Source: Alphaproteobacteria bacterium MarineAlpha5_Bin12 (GTDB taxonomy: Bacteria > Pseudomonadota > Alphaproteobacteria > HIMB59 > GCA-002718135). From it: a stretch of 64,000 bases of DNA. The notes below the pieces were generated by a model that worked only from the letters and a program-made list of their open reading frames with translations, did not search any database and was not told the DNA's origin. Position 1 is the stretch's first letter, and each line of letters begins with the position of its first letter. The position numbers and the translations under genes were made by a program. Of the stretch, positions 26,985 through 35,306 are shown one piece after another. The DNA lies in the NCBI GenBank assembly GCA_002937855.1, contig PTKS01000010.1, forward strand, positions 1-64,000, read 5' to 3'.

Positions 26985-27848
26985 ATGAAAAATAAATATA
27001 TAGTTTTCGAAGATAGATCATTTTTTGAAATAAAGGGAGAAGATAAAGATACATTTTTACAGGGTTTAATAACAAACGATATTAACAAATGCACTGACAA
27101 AAAGTCAATTTATTCAGCTTTTCTTAGTCCTCAAGGTAAGTTTTTAGCTGATTTTTTCATATTAAAATATGAAAATTCTTATCTTTTTGAAACACCTAAA
27201 TTATTTTTAGAAGAATTATTAAAAAAACTAAATAATTATAAATTAAGATCAAAAATAGATATTGTTGAAAAACAAAGTTTAATTTCACTTTCTATTTTAG
27301 GCAGTGATGAAATTTTTGGGAAACTTGATTCACTTGGTTCAACAATAAAAATTGATGATGGATATGCATTTATTGATCCAAGAAATAAAGAATTAGGAAT
27401 TAAAGTAATTATAAATAAAGATACAATTAATTTCTTTGCTAAGAAATATGATTTAATTGAAGAAGATATAAATAAATATGAAGAAATTAGAATAAATAAT
27501 GCCATACCAAATTCTATATTTGATCTTAAATATAACAATTCTTTAATTCTTGAAAATAATTTTGATAAAATTAATGCTATCAGCTGGGACAAAGGATGTT
27601 ATGTGGGTCAGGAAATAACTGCGAGAATAAAATATAGGTCTCTTCTAAAAAAAAATTTATTGAAAGTTAAAATCTTAAATGGTTTTGTGAATTCTGGTGA
27701 TGATATATATTTTGAAGAAAAGTTAATTGGAACTATAACCTCAAATAATAAAAATATTGCACTCGCTATGATTCGTTTATCAGATTTTGATAATGCAATA
27801 AAGAAAAAAGCTATATTAGAATCGAAGAATGCTAAATTAAAATTATGA
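26985..27848 (+). CDS. ygfZ: Folate-binding protein YgfZ
   Basis: A 287-residue GcvT-like protein with the diagnostic KGCYVGQE at 203-210. The N-terminal part has LQGLITNDI and LSPQGKFLADFFI, typical of the family. YgfZ uses tetrahydrofolate in the repair or assembly of Fe-S proteins such as MiaB and succinate dehydrogenase. It therefore relates to the suf genes in this window, though it is 20 kb away. In alphaproteobacteria it commonly lies beside pyrC. It overlaps the convergent MFS gene by 6 nt. Confidence 0.92.
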   Translation: MKNKYIVFEDRSFFEIKGEDKDTFLQGLITNDINKCTDKKSIYSAFLSPQGKFLADFFILKYENSYLFETPKLFLEELLKKLNNYKLRSKIDIVEKQSLISLSILGSDEIFGKLDSLGSTIKIDDGYAFIDPRNKELGIKVIINKDTINFFAKKYDLIEEDINKYEEIRINNAIPNSIFDLKYNNSLILENNFDKINAISWDKGCYVGQEITARIKYRSLLKKNLLKVKILNGFVNSGDDIYFEEKLIGTITSNNKNIALAMIRLSDFDNAIKKKAILESKNAKLKL

Positions 27849-28988
27849 TCTTAGATAAAATTCTTTTTGAAAAATATTAATTAATAACATACATAAAATA
27901 AACATTATTAACATTGGGGCAAAAACAAAATTAACTCCATAAAAATTTGCTATAAATCCCATTAATGCAGGAACTACCATAAATACTCCATATGCAGAAA
28001 TTGAAACTATTGAAATACCTACTGCATTATCAATATTTTTTAAACTTGAAGCTATACTGTAAGATAGTGGTACAATGCATGACATACCCAAACCTAAAAT
28101 ACTAAATCCAATTATTGAAGAGGTAAAATTAGAAAACGTAAAAATGATCGATATTCCAATAAAACTTAATAAAAAAAGTATATTTAAAAAAATATATGTA
28201 CCAATTTTTTTTCTAATGTTATCACCTATTAATCTTCCTAAAACCATAAATAAGTTAAAACATATTGTTGCAGTTCCAATCTTAAATCCTGAAGTAAAAA
28301 TTACATCTCTCATATATAAAGCTCCCCAAGCATCTACAGCACCTTCAGTTGAAGTATCTGTAATAGTTATTATAACTAAAATAATTAGTAACAAAGGCCA
28401 TTTAAAAAATATATTTTGTTTATTAGATTTATCTTTATTTATTATATCTTCTTCTAAAAATTTAGAAAAAATAATTGTTAAAGGAAACATTATTCCAACA
28501 ACTAAAATTGTATTTAATATAAAATTTAATTCTATCTGAATAAATAAACTAGTAACAAAGGATCCGCTTAAAAGTCCCAGACTATAATAAGCATGAAAAC
28601 CTGACATCATAGGTCTTTTTTGTATTTTCTCAATATTTGATGCCTGAAGATTCATTGATACTTCCCAAACACCATAAATTATCCCAAATAAAAATGCTAA
28701 AACTAAAAAAATACTGAAATCTTTTATAAATGGCAACAATAACCAACCTATTGCCTGTCCAAATCCTGCTAACTGCAGCATTTTTTTAGAAGAATATTTC
28801 TTTATAATTTTATTAATTATTATCATAATAAATATTGATCCAATTGAAAAACTGATAAAAAGATAACCAATACCTAAATAATCTGAATTAATCTGATCTT
28901 TAATTGTGGGTATCCTAACTGTCCAAAGTCCAGTGTAGAAAGCAACAATAAAAAACATCATTCTACAAGAAATAAAATTAAACTGCAT
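27843..28988 (-). CDS. MFS transporter
   Basis: A 381-residue major facilitator with about 11-12 hydrophobic helices. It starts MQFNFISCRMMFFIVAFYTG and includes the early charged loop KKYSSKKM between helices 2 and 3. WGALYMRDVIFTSGFKIG and the pattern of two six-helix halves resemble fucose-permease/YbjJ-like MFS proteins, whose substrates are diverse. No specificity can be assigned. The start overlaps the upstream small membrane protein gene by 11 nt, so the two are probably one transcript. Confidence 0.8.
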   Translation of the reverse strand: MQFNFISCRMMFFIVAFYTGLWTVRIPTIKDQINSDYLGIGYLFISFSIGSIFIMIIINKIIKKYSSKKMLQLAGFGQAIGWLLLPFIKDFSIFLVLAFLFGIIYGVWEVSMNLQASNIEKIQKRPMMSGFHAYYSLGLLSGSFVTSLFIQIELNFILNTILVVGIMFPLTIIFSKFLEEDIINKDKSNKQNIFFKWPLLLIILVIITITDTSTEGAVDAWGALYMRDVIFTSGFKIGTATICFNLFMVLGRLIGDNIRKKIGTYIFLNILFLLSFIGISIIFTFSNFTSSIIGFSILGLGMSCIVPLSYSIASSLKNIDNAVGISIVSISAYGVFMVVPALMGFIANFYGVNFVFAPMLIMFILCMLLINIFQKEFYLRS

Positions 28989-29205
28989 ACAAATTTATAA
29001 AACCAATTAGAAATAGAGGAATTTGCAAGCCAAAATTAGTTAATATAGCTCTATCTTTCAATATAAAACCTGCTACCGTCCAACCAATTACACCAAAACC
29101 GTGAAAAAAAATATTTATTGGATAAATATTTAAATTTGTTAACAAAATTCCAGTTAAAACAAAAAATGTACTTATCCACTTTAGATATTTTCTAATTAAA
29201 TACAT
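28978..29205 (-). CDS. Small integral membrane protein, unknown
   Basis: A 75-residue protein with three hydrophobic segments (about 8-23, 30-47 and 57-74) and few charges. The ATG is preceded by AACAGGAGAGATCAC, a strong Shine-Dalgarno, so translation is likely. It resembles short DUF6552-like membrane proteins of marine alphaproteobacteria by its N-P-x-N and G-x-x-G-W pattern, but this is a weak match. It is the first gene of a pair with the MFS transporter, overlapping it by 11 nt. Function unknown. Confidence 0.65.
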   Translation of the reverse strand: MYLIRKYLKWISTFFVLTGILLTNLNIYPINIFFHGFGVIGWTVAGFILKDRAILTNFGLQIPLFLIGFINLYAV

Positions 29206-29283
29206 GTGATCTCTCCTGTTATTTTTATAATTAATTAAGAAATTAAATGATTTGAAAGAATAATTAATAGCAGCTTATATTAT

Positions 29284-30642
29284 TTAATCAAAATAATTTT
29301 TGAAATATTCTTTTAATTCCTCAGTAGATAATCTTTTTTGTTGCATACTATCTCTATCTCTAATTGTTACTGAATTGCTTTCTAATGTTTCAAAGTCAAC
29401 TGTTATACATAATGGTGTTCCAATTTCATCATGTCTTCGATAATTTTTACCTATATTACCAGTATTTTCTAAGATAATTCTACCAACTCCAATTTGTTGT
29501 AAGATTTTTTTAATACTCTTTGCTCTTTCAACTAATTGATCATTATTTCTTTTTAAAGGTATAACAGCAGCCTTTATTGGTGACAGATGTGGCTTTAATG
29601 CAAGAACTATTCTGGAATTATTATTGTCAATTTTTTCCTCTTTATATGCATCGTTAAGCACTGCTAGTACACCCCTATCAAGACCAGCAGATGGCTCAAT
29701 AACAAAAGGTATAAACCAACTTTTACTTTCTAACTCCTGAACTCCAAGTTTTGTTGTTGACTTTTGATTTTCCATAACTTTTGTAGAAATATTAAAATCT
29801 TTTTGATTTTTAGTATGCGAACCTAAATCAAAATCAGATCTATTTGCAATACCCTCTAATTCTTCTTTTCCGTGTGGAAAATCATAAAGTATATCAACAG
29901 TAGATTTAGAATAATGAGAAAGTTCGTCTTTTTTAACAGAATGTAAGTGTATATTTTTTTTATTAATTCCTTGATTAACCCACCAGTTATATCTTTCATT
30001 AATCCAATATTTATGCCATTTCTCATCAGATCCAGGCTTTACGAAAAATTCAAGTTCCATCTGCTCAAATTCTCTAACTCTGAATATGAAATTTCGGGGA
30101 GTTATTTCATTTCTAAAAGCTTTCCCAATTTGAGCAACACCAAATGGTATTGTTCTATTTGTAGAGTCCAATACATTTTTAAAATTAGTGAATATTTGTT
30201 GTGCAGTTTCTGGTCGAAGATAAGCGTATGATGAACCATCATCAACAGGTCCTATGGGCGTTTTAAACATCAAATTAAAAGGTCTTTCTTCTGTCAAATC
30301 TTTTGATTTACAATTAGGGCAACTTTTGTTTTCTAGCTGGTCTGATTTCCATCTTGATTTACAAGACCTACAGTCTACTAGCGGATCGGTAAAAGTATCT
30401 ACATGTCCAGAATATTTTAAGACATCTGGTCCTGTTAAGATATTTGAGTCTATGCCTTCTATATCATCTCTTTCATAAATCATTGATTTCCACCACGCCA
30501 TCTTTAAATTATTCTTTAATTCTACTCCCATAGGCCCATAATCATATAAACCTTTAATTCCTCCATAAATATCATTTGATTGAAATATAAAACCTCTTCT
30601 CTTACATAGTGAGGCTAGCTCTTCCATTGATCTACTTGGCAT
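29284..30642 (-). CDS. glyS: Glycyl-tRNA synthetase, single-chain dimeric type
   Basis: A 452-residue class II synthetase of the homodimeric (archaeal/eukaryotic/Gram-positive-like) kind, not the tetrameric GlyQ+GlyS usual in proteobacteria. Features in order: CKRRGFIFQSNDIYGG (13-28), YDYGPMG, a zinc-ribbon-like pair Cys91/Cys94 and Cys108/Cys111, YLRPETAQ, motif 2 FRNEITPRNFIFRVREFEQME (from 176), motif 3 EPSAGLDRG and a C-terminal anticodon-binding domain from about 350. The length matches the bacterial dimeric enzymes of about 460 residues. It lies in the sppA-trmN6-ispB neighbourhood. Confidence 0.96.
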   Translation of the reverse strand: MPSRSMEELASLCKRRGFIFQSNDIYGGIKGLYDYGPMGVELKNNLKMAWWKSMIYERDDIEGIDSNILTGPDVLKYSGHVDTFTDPLVDCRSCKSRWKSDQLENKSCPNCKSKDLTEERPFNLMFKTPIGPVDDGSSYAYLRPETAQQIFTNFKNVLDSTNRTIPFGVAQIGKAFRNEITPRNFIFRVREFEQMELEFFVKPGSDEKWHKYWINERYNWWVNQGINKKNIHLHSVKKDELSHYSKSTVDILYDFPHGKEELEGIANRSDFDLGSHTKNQKDFNISTKVMENQKSTTKLGVQELESKSWFIPFVIEPSAGLDRGVLAVLNDAYKEEKIDNNNSRIVLALKPHLSPIKAAVIPLKRNNDQLVERAKSIKKILQQIGVGRIILENTGNIGKNYRRHDEIGTPLCITVDFETLESNSVTIRDRDSMQQKRLSTEELKEYFKNYFD

Positions 30643-30677
30643 AAATTAGCTCATAAAAATTTACATTATTAACATAC

Positions 30678-30854
30678 TTAATCATTTTTTTCTTTTTGCA
30701 CATATTCTTTAGTCTTAGGATCTTTTTTTAAATCAATTATGGTTTCTTTTTCATCTTTTTCTTTTTTCTTTATATCAATAAAAGTATTTTTAATAAAAAT
30801 TCGAAAAAAAACTAAAACTACAAAAATTAAAAATAATAAAACTAATATTTTCAT
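30678..30854 (-). CDS. Small membrane-anchored charged protein, unknown
   Basis: A 58-residue protein from the ATG at 30854, which overlaps the sppA stop as TAATG; an in-frame start 21 nt upstream is less likely. Residues 2-19 are one hydrophobic helix, followed by a Lys/Asp/Glu-rich cytoplasmic tail ending in DPKTKEYVQKE. A small hypothetical gene with a C-terminal D-P-x-T-x-x-Y motif occurs in several alphaproteobacteria between the S49 peptidase and glycyl-tRNA synthetase genes (from memory). Function unknown. Confidence 0.65.
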   Translation of the reverse strand: MKILVLLFLIFVVLVFFRIFIKNTFIDIKKKEKDEKETIIDLKKDPKTKEYVQKEKND

Positions 30855-31675
30855 TACAAACCAAATCTCGTCCAATAAGATTTTTCTTCTATAGCGTCTA
30901 TTATTTCATAAGTATTAATAAGACTTCTATTTGAATATGAAGAAAGCTTTCTTTGTAAAAAAGATTTTTTTTGTTCAATTATTTTAATTTTTGTTTTTTC
31001 ACCAAATTTATTTTTTAAAATATCTTCAATATGTCCAATACCATCTGCTAATCCTAATTCTACGGCTTTAACTCCTATCCAAAAATTTCCATTATAAATA
31101 TCTTTATCAGCAGATTTAATTTTCTTTGATCTATTTTTTTTTACATGGTCAATAAAATTTTGATGTATTTGATCTTGAAGATTTTTAATTCTTTTAATAT
31201 CTTCTTTTTTTACAGATTTAAATGGATCCAAAAAACTCTTATTTTTTCCAGAAGTATAAACTCTTCTTTCAATTCCTATCTTTTTTAGCATTTGCACAAA
31301 TCCAAATCCTGGAGAAATAACTCCTATGGATCCAACAATTGAATTTTTATCAATATAAATTTCATCAGCTGCGCATGCTAACCAATAACCTCCAGATGCT
31401 GCGATGTCCTCAACAAAAGCATAAACCTTTATTTTATTTTTGTCCGCCATTTTTCTAATTTTACTTGCTATTAATGAAGATTGAGTTGGAGAACCTCCAG
31501 GTGAATTAATAATAAGTGAAACAGCTGGTATTTTTTTATTTGAAAAAGCTTTCTCAATTATTTTATTTATATTTGTTAAATTTAAACCACTCCTTAATGT
31601 TCCTGAACCTCCAATCACACCTGAAAGCTTAATTACTGGAATTTCATGGTAATTTTTAAATAATCTTGTAAACAT
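30854..31675 (-). CDS. sppA: S49 family signal peptide peptidase (SppA/SohB-like)
   Basis: A 273-residue serine-lysine peptidase of family S49. IINSPGGSPTQS near 56-67 is the oxyanion region, AASGGYWLA carries nucleophile Ser94, and SGKNKSFLDPF carries the likely general base Lys146. This short form has a single protease domain and no clear N-terminal transmembrane helix, so it may be peripheral. It degrades cleaved signal peptides or other membrane peptides. It follows trmN6 by 19 nt and is coupled to the 58-residue membrane protein. Confidence 0.9.
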   Translation of the reverse strand: MFTRLFKNYHEIPVIKLSGVIGGSGTLRSGLNLTNINKIIEKAFSNKKIPAVSLIINSPGGSPTQSSLIASKIRKMADKNKIKVYAFVEDIAASGGYWLACAADEIYIDKNSIVGSIGVISPGFGFVQMLKKIGIERRVYTSGKNKSFLDPFKSVKKEDIKRIKNLQDQIHQNFIDHVKKNRSKKIKSADKDIYNGNFWIGVKAVELGLADGIGHIEDILKNKFGEKTKIKIIEQKKSFLQRKLSSYSNRSLINTYEIIDAIEEKSYWTRFGL

Positions 31676-31694
31676 TTAAAACTTCTATCAAAAA

Positions 31695-32420
31695 TTATGC
31701 AAAGGTAAAAGGCATTCCTTTACTTAATACGTTATTGATATTTTTCATAAAAGTCTTGTCATTTTTATGTATTATAATTCGCCCAAACTCTCTTATTCTT
31801 GAGTTTTGATCTGATTTTTTTGCAAATATAATGGCTTTATTTGGCTCAGTATCTAAAAATGACGAAATTGGATAAATTTCAATATTGTTAAAATAATGAT
31901 TTAAAACATCTACAAGTTTAGAAATTCTTTTATATGGAAATATTGTATAATATGATCCTTTAGTTTTCAAATTTTGATTTACTTTTTTTATCCATACATC
32001 CAAACTTAATGATTCTATTCTTGCTTCATTTATTAGAAAATGATCTGACTTATAAGTTGAATTTTTTTCAAACCATGGAGGGTTAGAAATTATGAAATCA
32101 AATATTGGCTTATTAATATTTTTCAAATCATTTTTAACAAAGTTTATTTTAGATTTTAGTTTGTTGAGCTGGACTGATTTTAAAGATAAAGAATGATAAT
32201 AAGAATTTTTTTCTATACCTGTAATTTTAATATTTGAAAATCTATAAGCAAGACAAAAAGATATTAAGCCTGTACCAGATCCAAGATCTAATATTTTGCT
32301 ATTTTTATCTACATTCACAAATGACGCTAGAAGAACGGCATCTATCCCCCCTCTATATCCTTTTAGAGGCTGAAATATTTTTATTTTTCCACCTAAAAAT
32401 TTGTCTAATGATGTTTTCAT
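31695..32420 (-). CDS. tRNA1(Val) (adenine-N6)-methyltransferase family
   Basis: A 241-residue SAM methyltransferase. GGIDAVLLASFV near 24-35, the SAM loop LDLGSGTGLISF (45-56) and the N6-adenine catalytic motif NPPWF at 113-117 match the TrmN6/YfiC family (COG4123), which methylates A37 of a valine tRNA in E. coli. The tRNA target in this organism is not proven. It is divergent from the polyprenyl synthase gene across 48 nt, an arrangement seen in many alphaproteobacteria. Confidence 0.87.
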   Translation of the reverse strand: MKTSLDKFLGGKIKIFQPLKGYRGGIDAVLLASFVNVDKNSKILDLGSGTGLISFCLAYRFSNIKITGIEKNSYYHSLSLKSVQLNKLKSKINFVKNDLKNINKPIFDFIISNPPWFEKNSTYKSDHFLINEARIESLSLDVWIKKVNQNLKTKGSYYTIFPYKRISKLVDVLNHYFNNIEIYPISSFLDTEPNKAIIFAKKSDQNSRIREFGRIIIHKNDKTFMKNINNVLSKGMPFTFA

Positions 32421-32468
32421 AAATTAATTAAAATGATAATATTATAATATATCAATAAAAATAAAAAA

Positions 32469-33500
32469 ATGTCAAAAGTAATTCAATTAGAGAAAAAAAA
32501 TAATGATTTTTCAACAAGTGTAGATAAATTATTGAAGCTAAGTAAAAAAGAAATAGATGATATAAATATATTAATATTAAAAAAACTAGATAGTAAAATT
32601 CCTCTAATCAAAGAAATTGCAAATCATATAATCCTATCAGGAGGAAAAAGACTCAGGCCATTATTGACTGTTACGTGCTCAAAATTAGTTGGTTACGGAT
32701 TCAAAAAAAATGAAACAAATCATATTGGCTTAGCTGCTGCGGTTGAATTTATTCATACCGCAACATTAATGCACGATGATGTTGTGGATGAAAGTAAAAT
32801 GCGTAGAGGAAAATTATCGTCTAATGAAATATGGGGAAATAAAACAAGCGTACTTGTTGGAGATTTTTTATTTAGCAAAGCATTTGATTTAATTTCTAAC
32901 CAAGAATCGAGCGAAATTTTAAAATTATTATCAGACACTAGTATAGAAATTTCTGAGGGAGAAATTCTAGAATTATTAAATGATAAAGATCCAACTATAA
33001 ATGAAGATACCTATTTTAAAGTAATTAATGGAAAAACAGCATCTTTATTTAGTGCAGCAACTCAAGTTGGTGGTATGGCTGCAAATATTAGTAAAAGCAA
33101 ACAGGAAGGGCTAAAAGCATTTGGTACAAATTTTGGTATTGCATTTCAATTAATAGATGATGCATTAGATTATTCATCCTCAGCAAAAAAATTAGGAAAA
33201 AATGTAGGTGATGATTTTAAAGAAGGTAAAATAACTCTTCCAATAATCTTAGCTTATCTTAGATCAAATACAGAAGAAAAAAAATTTTGGAAAAGAACTA
33301 TAAAAAATTTAAATCAAAAAAAAGAAGATCTAAGCAGGAGTATTGAGCTAATAAATAAATACAATTGTATTGAAGACACAATGAAAAGAGCTAGTCATTT
33401 TTTAGATATAGCTGAGGATAGCTTGGGTCTATTTGAAAACAATGAATATAAAATCGCTCTATTGGAATTGATAGAAAATAGTCAAAAAAGAATTAATTAG
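32469..33500 (+). CDS. ispB: Long-chain polyprenyl diphosphate synthase (octa/decaprenyl)
   Basis: A 343-residue trans-isoprenyl synthase that builds the ubiquinone side chain from FPP and IPP. The first Asp-rich motif is MHDDVVDESKMRRG (DDVVD at 103-107) and the second is LIDDALDYSS (DDALD at 230-234). GGKRLRPLL at 58-66 binds IPP. Length and motifs fit octaprenyl or decaprenyl synthases; chain length cannot be read off, though Q10 would be usual in this class. The end overlaps the convergent DUF6165 gene by 4 nt. Confidence 0.92.
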   Translation: MSKVIQLEKKNNDFSTSVDKLLKLSKKEIDDINILILKKLDSKIPLIKEIANHIILSGGKRLRPLLTVTCSKLVGYGFKKNETNHIGLAAAVEFIHTATLMHDDVVDESKMRRGKLSSNEIWGNKTSVLVGDFLFSKAFDLISNQESSEILKLLSDTSIEISEGEILELLNDKDPTINEDTYFKVINGKTASLFSAATQVGGMAANISKSKQEGLKAFGTNFGIAFQLIDDALDYSSSAKKLGKNVGDDFKEGKITLPIILAYLRSNTEEKKFWKRTIKNLNQKKEDLSRSIELINKYNCIEDTMKRASHFLDIAEDSLGLFENNEYKIALLELIENSQKRIN

Positions 33501-33883
33501 TAGTTTTCATATGATTTTATCTCAACTAGCGATGATCCAAAATCATTATTTATCTTAAGTTTTATTGAAGCTCTAATATCATTATATTTGTATACTGATC
33601 TTGCTAAATTCACAAACTTTTCTGAAAAATCTTTTTCTTTTTCACAAATTCGTATTTCATCTTCTATTTGCCAAAGTTTTAAATTAATATTTTTTAATTC
33701 GATGATTAGTGGATCAATTTTTTTTTTATCAATTGATGAATTATTTAATATTTCTTGAAGTTTATTTAATTCATTAGAAATATGATTGTTTTTGCTTTCA
33801 TCTGTAATTTTTTTCCTTTTAATTAATAAGATTGAAATTTTATCAATTAGTTCTCCAAGAGATATGGGTGCGCTTATTATCAT
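33497..33883 (-). CDS. DUF6165 family protein
   Basis: A 128-residue protein with the DUF6165 pattern: an N-terminal ISLGELIDKISILLIK, a central long helical region, LWQIEDEIRICEKEKDF, FVNLARSVYKYNDIRASIKLKIN and a final S-xx-VEIKSY. It is soluble and mostly helical, with coiled-coil potential at about 20-80. The family has no known biochemical role, but tends to occur with nucleotide-sugar and surface-polysaccharide genes. The ATG overlaps the upstream cupin gene by 4 nt, which fits that link. Confidence 0.8.
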   Translation of the reverse strand: MIISAPISLGELIDKISILLIKRKKITDESKNNHISNELNKLQEILNNSSIDKKKIDPLIIELKNINLKLWQIEDEIRICEKEKDFSEKFVNLARSVYKYNDIRASIKLKINNDFGSSLVEIKSYENY

Positions 33884-34233
33884 TCTGAAACTTCTCTACC
33901 ATATATATCATCATATCTAATTATATCATCTTCATCAAGCTTATCGCCAATTTGAACTTCTATAATAATTAGTTCATTCTCACTATTATTTTCAAGTCTG
34001 TGCTTACTTCCCATTGGGATATAAATAGATTCATTTAAATTCAAAATATATTTATTTTCATCAATTGTTACTGTCGCAGAACCCCTTACGACAATCCAAT
34101 GCTCGGATCTGAATTTATGGCTCTGCAAAGAAAGTTTAGATTCAGGTTTTAAATATAATTTTTTGGTTAAATATCCATCTTGAGTATCCAATACTTCAAA
34201 GTATCCCCAAGGTTTTTTTATATTCTCAGACAT
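33880..34233 (-). CDS. Cupin, type II mannose-6-phosphate isomerase-like
   Basis: A 117-residue single cupin domain matching the C-terminal isomerase part of ManC/AlgA. It begins KPWGYFEVLD and has the metal-site motif LSLQSHKFRSEHWIVVRGSA (His in QSH and EHW), then ESIYIPMGSKHRLEN. Stand-alone forms isomerise mannose-6-phosphate and fructose-6-phosphate, or act as related sugar-phosphate enzymes. There is no guanylyltransferase domain here. It is coupled to DUF6165 by a 4-nt overlap and divergent from rpe. Confidence 0.85.
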   Translation of the reverse strand: MSENIKKPWGYFEVLDTQDGYLTKKLYLKPESKLSLQSHKFRSEHWIVVRGSATVTIDENKYILNLNESIYIPMGSKHRLENNSENELIIIEVQIGDKLDEDDIIRYDDIYGREVSE

Positions 34234-34297
34234 TTATAAAAAAACAATATATAGATTATTTTGATATTCTAAAACATTTTATTTTTGTATAATTGTA

Positions 34298-34945
34298 ATG
34301 ATAAAAGTTGCACCTTCAATTTTAGCTTGTGATTTCAATAATTTGGAAAAAGAAATCAAATTGATTAATGAAACCAATTGTGAATATATTCATTGTGATA
34401 TTATGGACGGTCATTTCGTACCAAATATTTCTTTTGGACCAGATATTCTCAAAAAAATTAAAAGTGTTTCAAATAAAGAATTAGATGTGCACTTGATGAT
34501 AGAAAATGTTGAAAATTTTTTTCATAAATTTATTAATTCAGGTGCAAATTCGATCACATTTCATATAGAAGCATTAAAAAATCCTTTAAATACAATAAAA
34601 GAAATAAAAAAATTAAATACTAAAGTTGGCTTAGCAATCAAACCTAATACAAATTTAGAAAAAATAATAAATTTTATAGAATATATAGATTTAGTATTAA
34701 TAATGACTGTAGAGCCAGGCTTTGGAGGGCAAAAATTTATTTATTCACAAATCAACAAAATTAAAGAATTAAAGAATGAAATTATTAAAAGATCAATAAA
34801 TATAGATATTCAGGTTGATGGAGGCATAAATAGAAAAACTGCAAAAGAATGTATAAATGCTGGTGCGAATATATTAGTAGCAGGATCTTATATATTCAAT
34901 GATTCTGAGCAAAATTATATAAATAAAATTGATTCTTTGAGATAA
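34298..34945 (+). CDS. rpe: Ribulose-phosphate 3-epimerase
   Basis: A 215-residue TIM-barrel enzyme that interconverts ribulose-5-phosphate and xylulose-5-phosphate. The N-terminal VAPSILACDF, metal ligands His32 and Asp34 in IHCDIMDGHFVPN, HLMIENV, MTVEPGFGGQKF and the late VDGGIN with catalytic Asp are all present. Length is normal. An inverted repeat CTTTTGA/TCAAAAG (34950-34972) follows the stop, but its U-run lies in the loop, so it is a poor terminator. Confidence 0.96.
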   Translation: MIKVAPSILACDFNNLEKEIKLINETNCEYIHCDIMDGHFVPNISFGPDILKKIKSVSNKELDVHLMIENVENFFHKFINSGANSITFHIEALKNPLNTIKEIKKLNTKVGLAIKPNTNLEKIINFIEYIDLVLIMTVEPGFGGQKFIYSQINKIKELKNEIIKRSINIDIQVDGGINRKTAKECINAGANILVAGSYIFNDSEQNYINKIDSLR

Positions 34946-34990
34946 AAAGCTTTTGACTAATTTTTTCAAAAGTATAAGAACCATATTAAT

Positions 34991-35074
34991 ATGGGATATC
35001 CAAAAAAACATAGAGGCAGAAGAAAAAGAGGCTCTAAATATAGAAGAAGCAAAAGAAGACAAAAAAAGAAATAA
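34991..35074 (+). CDS. 27-residue very basic mini-protein, unknown
   Basis: An ATG-initiated ORF of 27 codons beginning MGYPKKHRGRRKRG and ending KRRQKKK. It has 8 Lys, 8 Arg and no acidic residue. It sits 45 nt after rpe and 17 nt before the convergent tRNA-Lys. Size and composition recall tiny ribosomal proteins such as bTHX, bS22 or bL37, but I recognise no family motif. No clear Shine-Dalgarno is visible. A purine-rich AT-rich stretch could give such an ORF by chance, although the absence of Glu and Asp codons argues against this. Confidence 0.5.
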   Translation: MGYPKKHRGRRKRGSKYRRSKRRQKKK

Positions 35075-35091
35075 AATATTTATGATTTAAT

Positions 35092-35167
35092 TGGCGGACC
35101 CAGAAGGACTTGAACCTTCAACCTGTCGATTAAGAGTCGAATGCTCTACCAATTGAGCTATGGGTCC
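35092..35167 (-). tRNA. tRNA-Lys (CTT)
   Basis: A minus-strand cloverleaf with acceptor GGACCCA/TGGGTCC, D arm GCTC-AATTGGTA-GAGC, anticodon loop CTCTTAA (CTT) and T arm GAAGG-TTCAAGT-CCTTC. The discriminator is G, followed by an encoded CCA (35092-35094). The first anticodon-stem pair is a T-C mismatch, which is unusual but tolerated. It is an isolated gene, convergent with the basic mini-ORF. Confidence 0.95.
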
Positions 35168-35306
35168 ATTTAATTAAATATTTACTTTATTTTAAAATAA
35201 AAAAACATCTACTATTTTATGAATTTTATAAATTTACTACTTTAAATATCTAAATTAAATTTTTTAATATATTGTAGTTATTTTTTCTAATATAAAAGAT
35301 AAAAAT

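Noticed and set aside
28075..28539. A 154-codon ORF antisense to the MFS transporter
   Set aside because: It is the mirror of hydrophobic codons of a clear MFS gene; length is explained by the AT-rich antisense frame.
34950..34972. Terminator after rpe (CTTTTGA/TCAAAAG repeat)
   Set aside because: The T-run lies in the loop rather than after the stem, so it does not fit an intrinsic terminator.
35168..35306. Small RNA in the gap after tRNA-Lys
   Set aside because: The stretch is almost pure A/T with a TTTATTTTAAAATAAA dyad but no stable stem or terminator.
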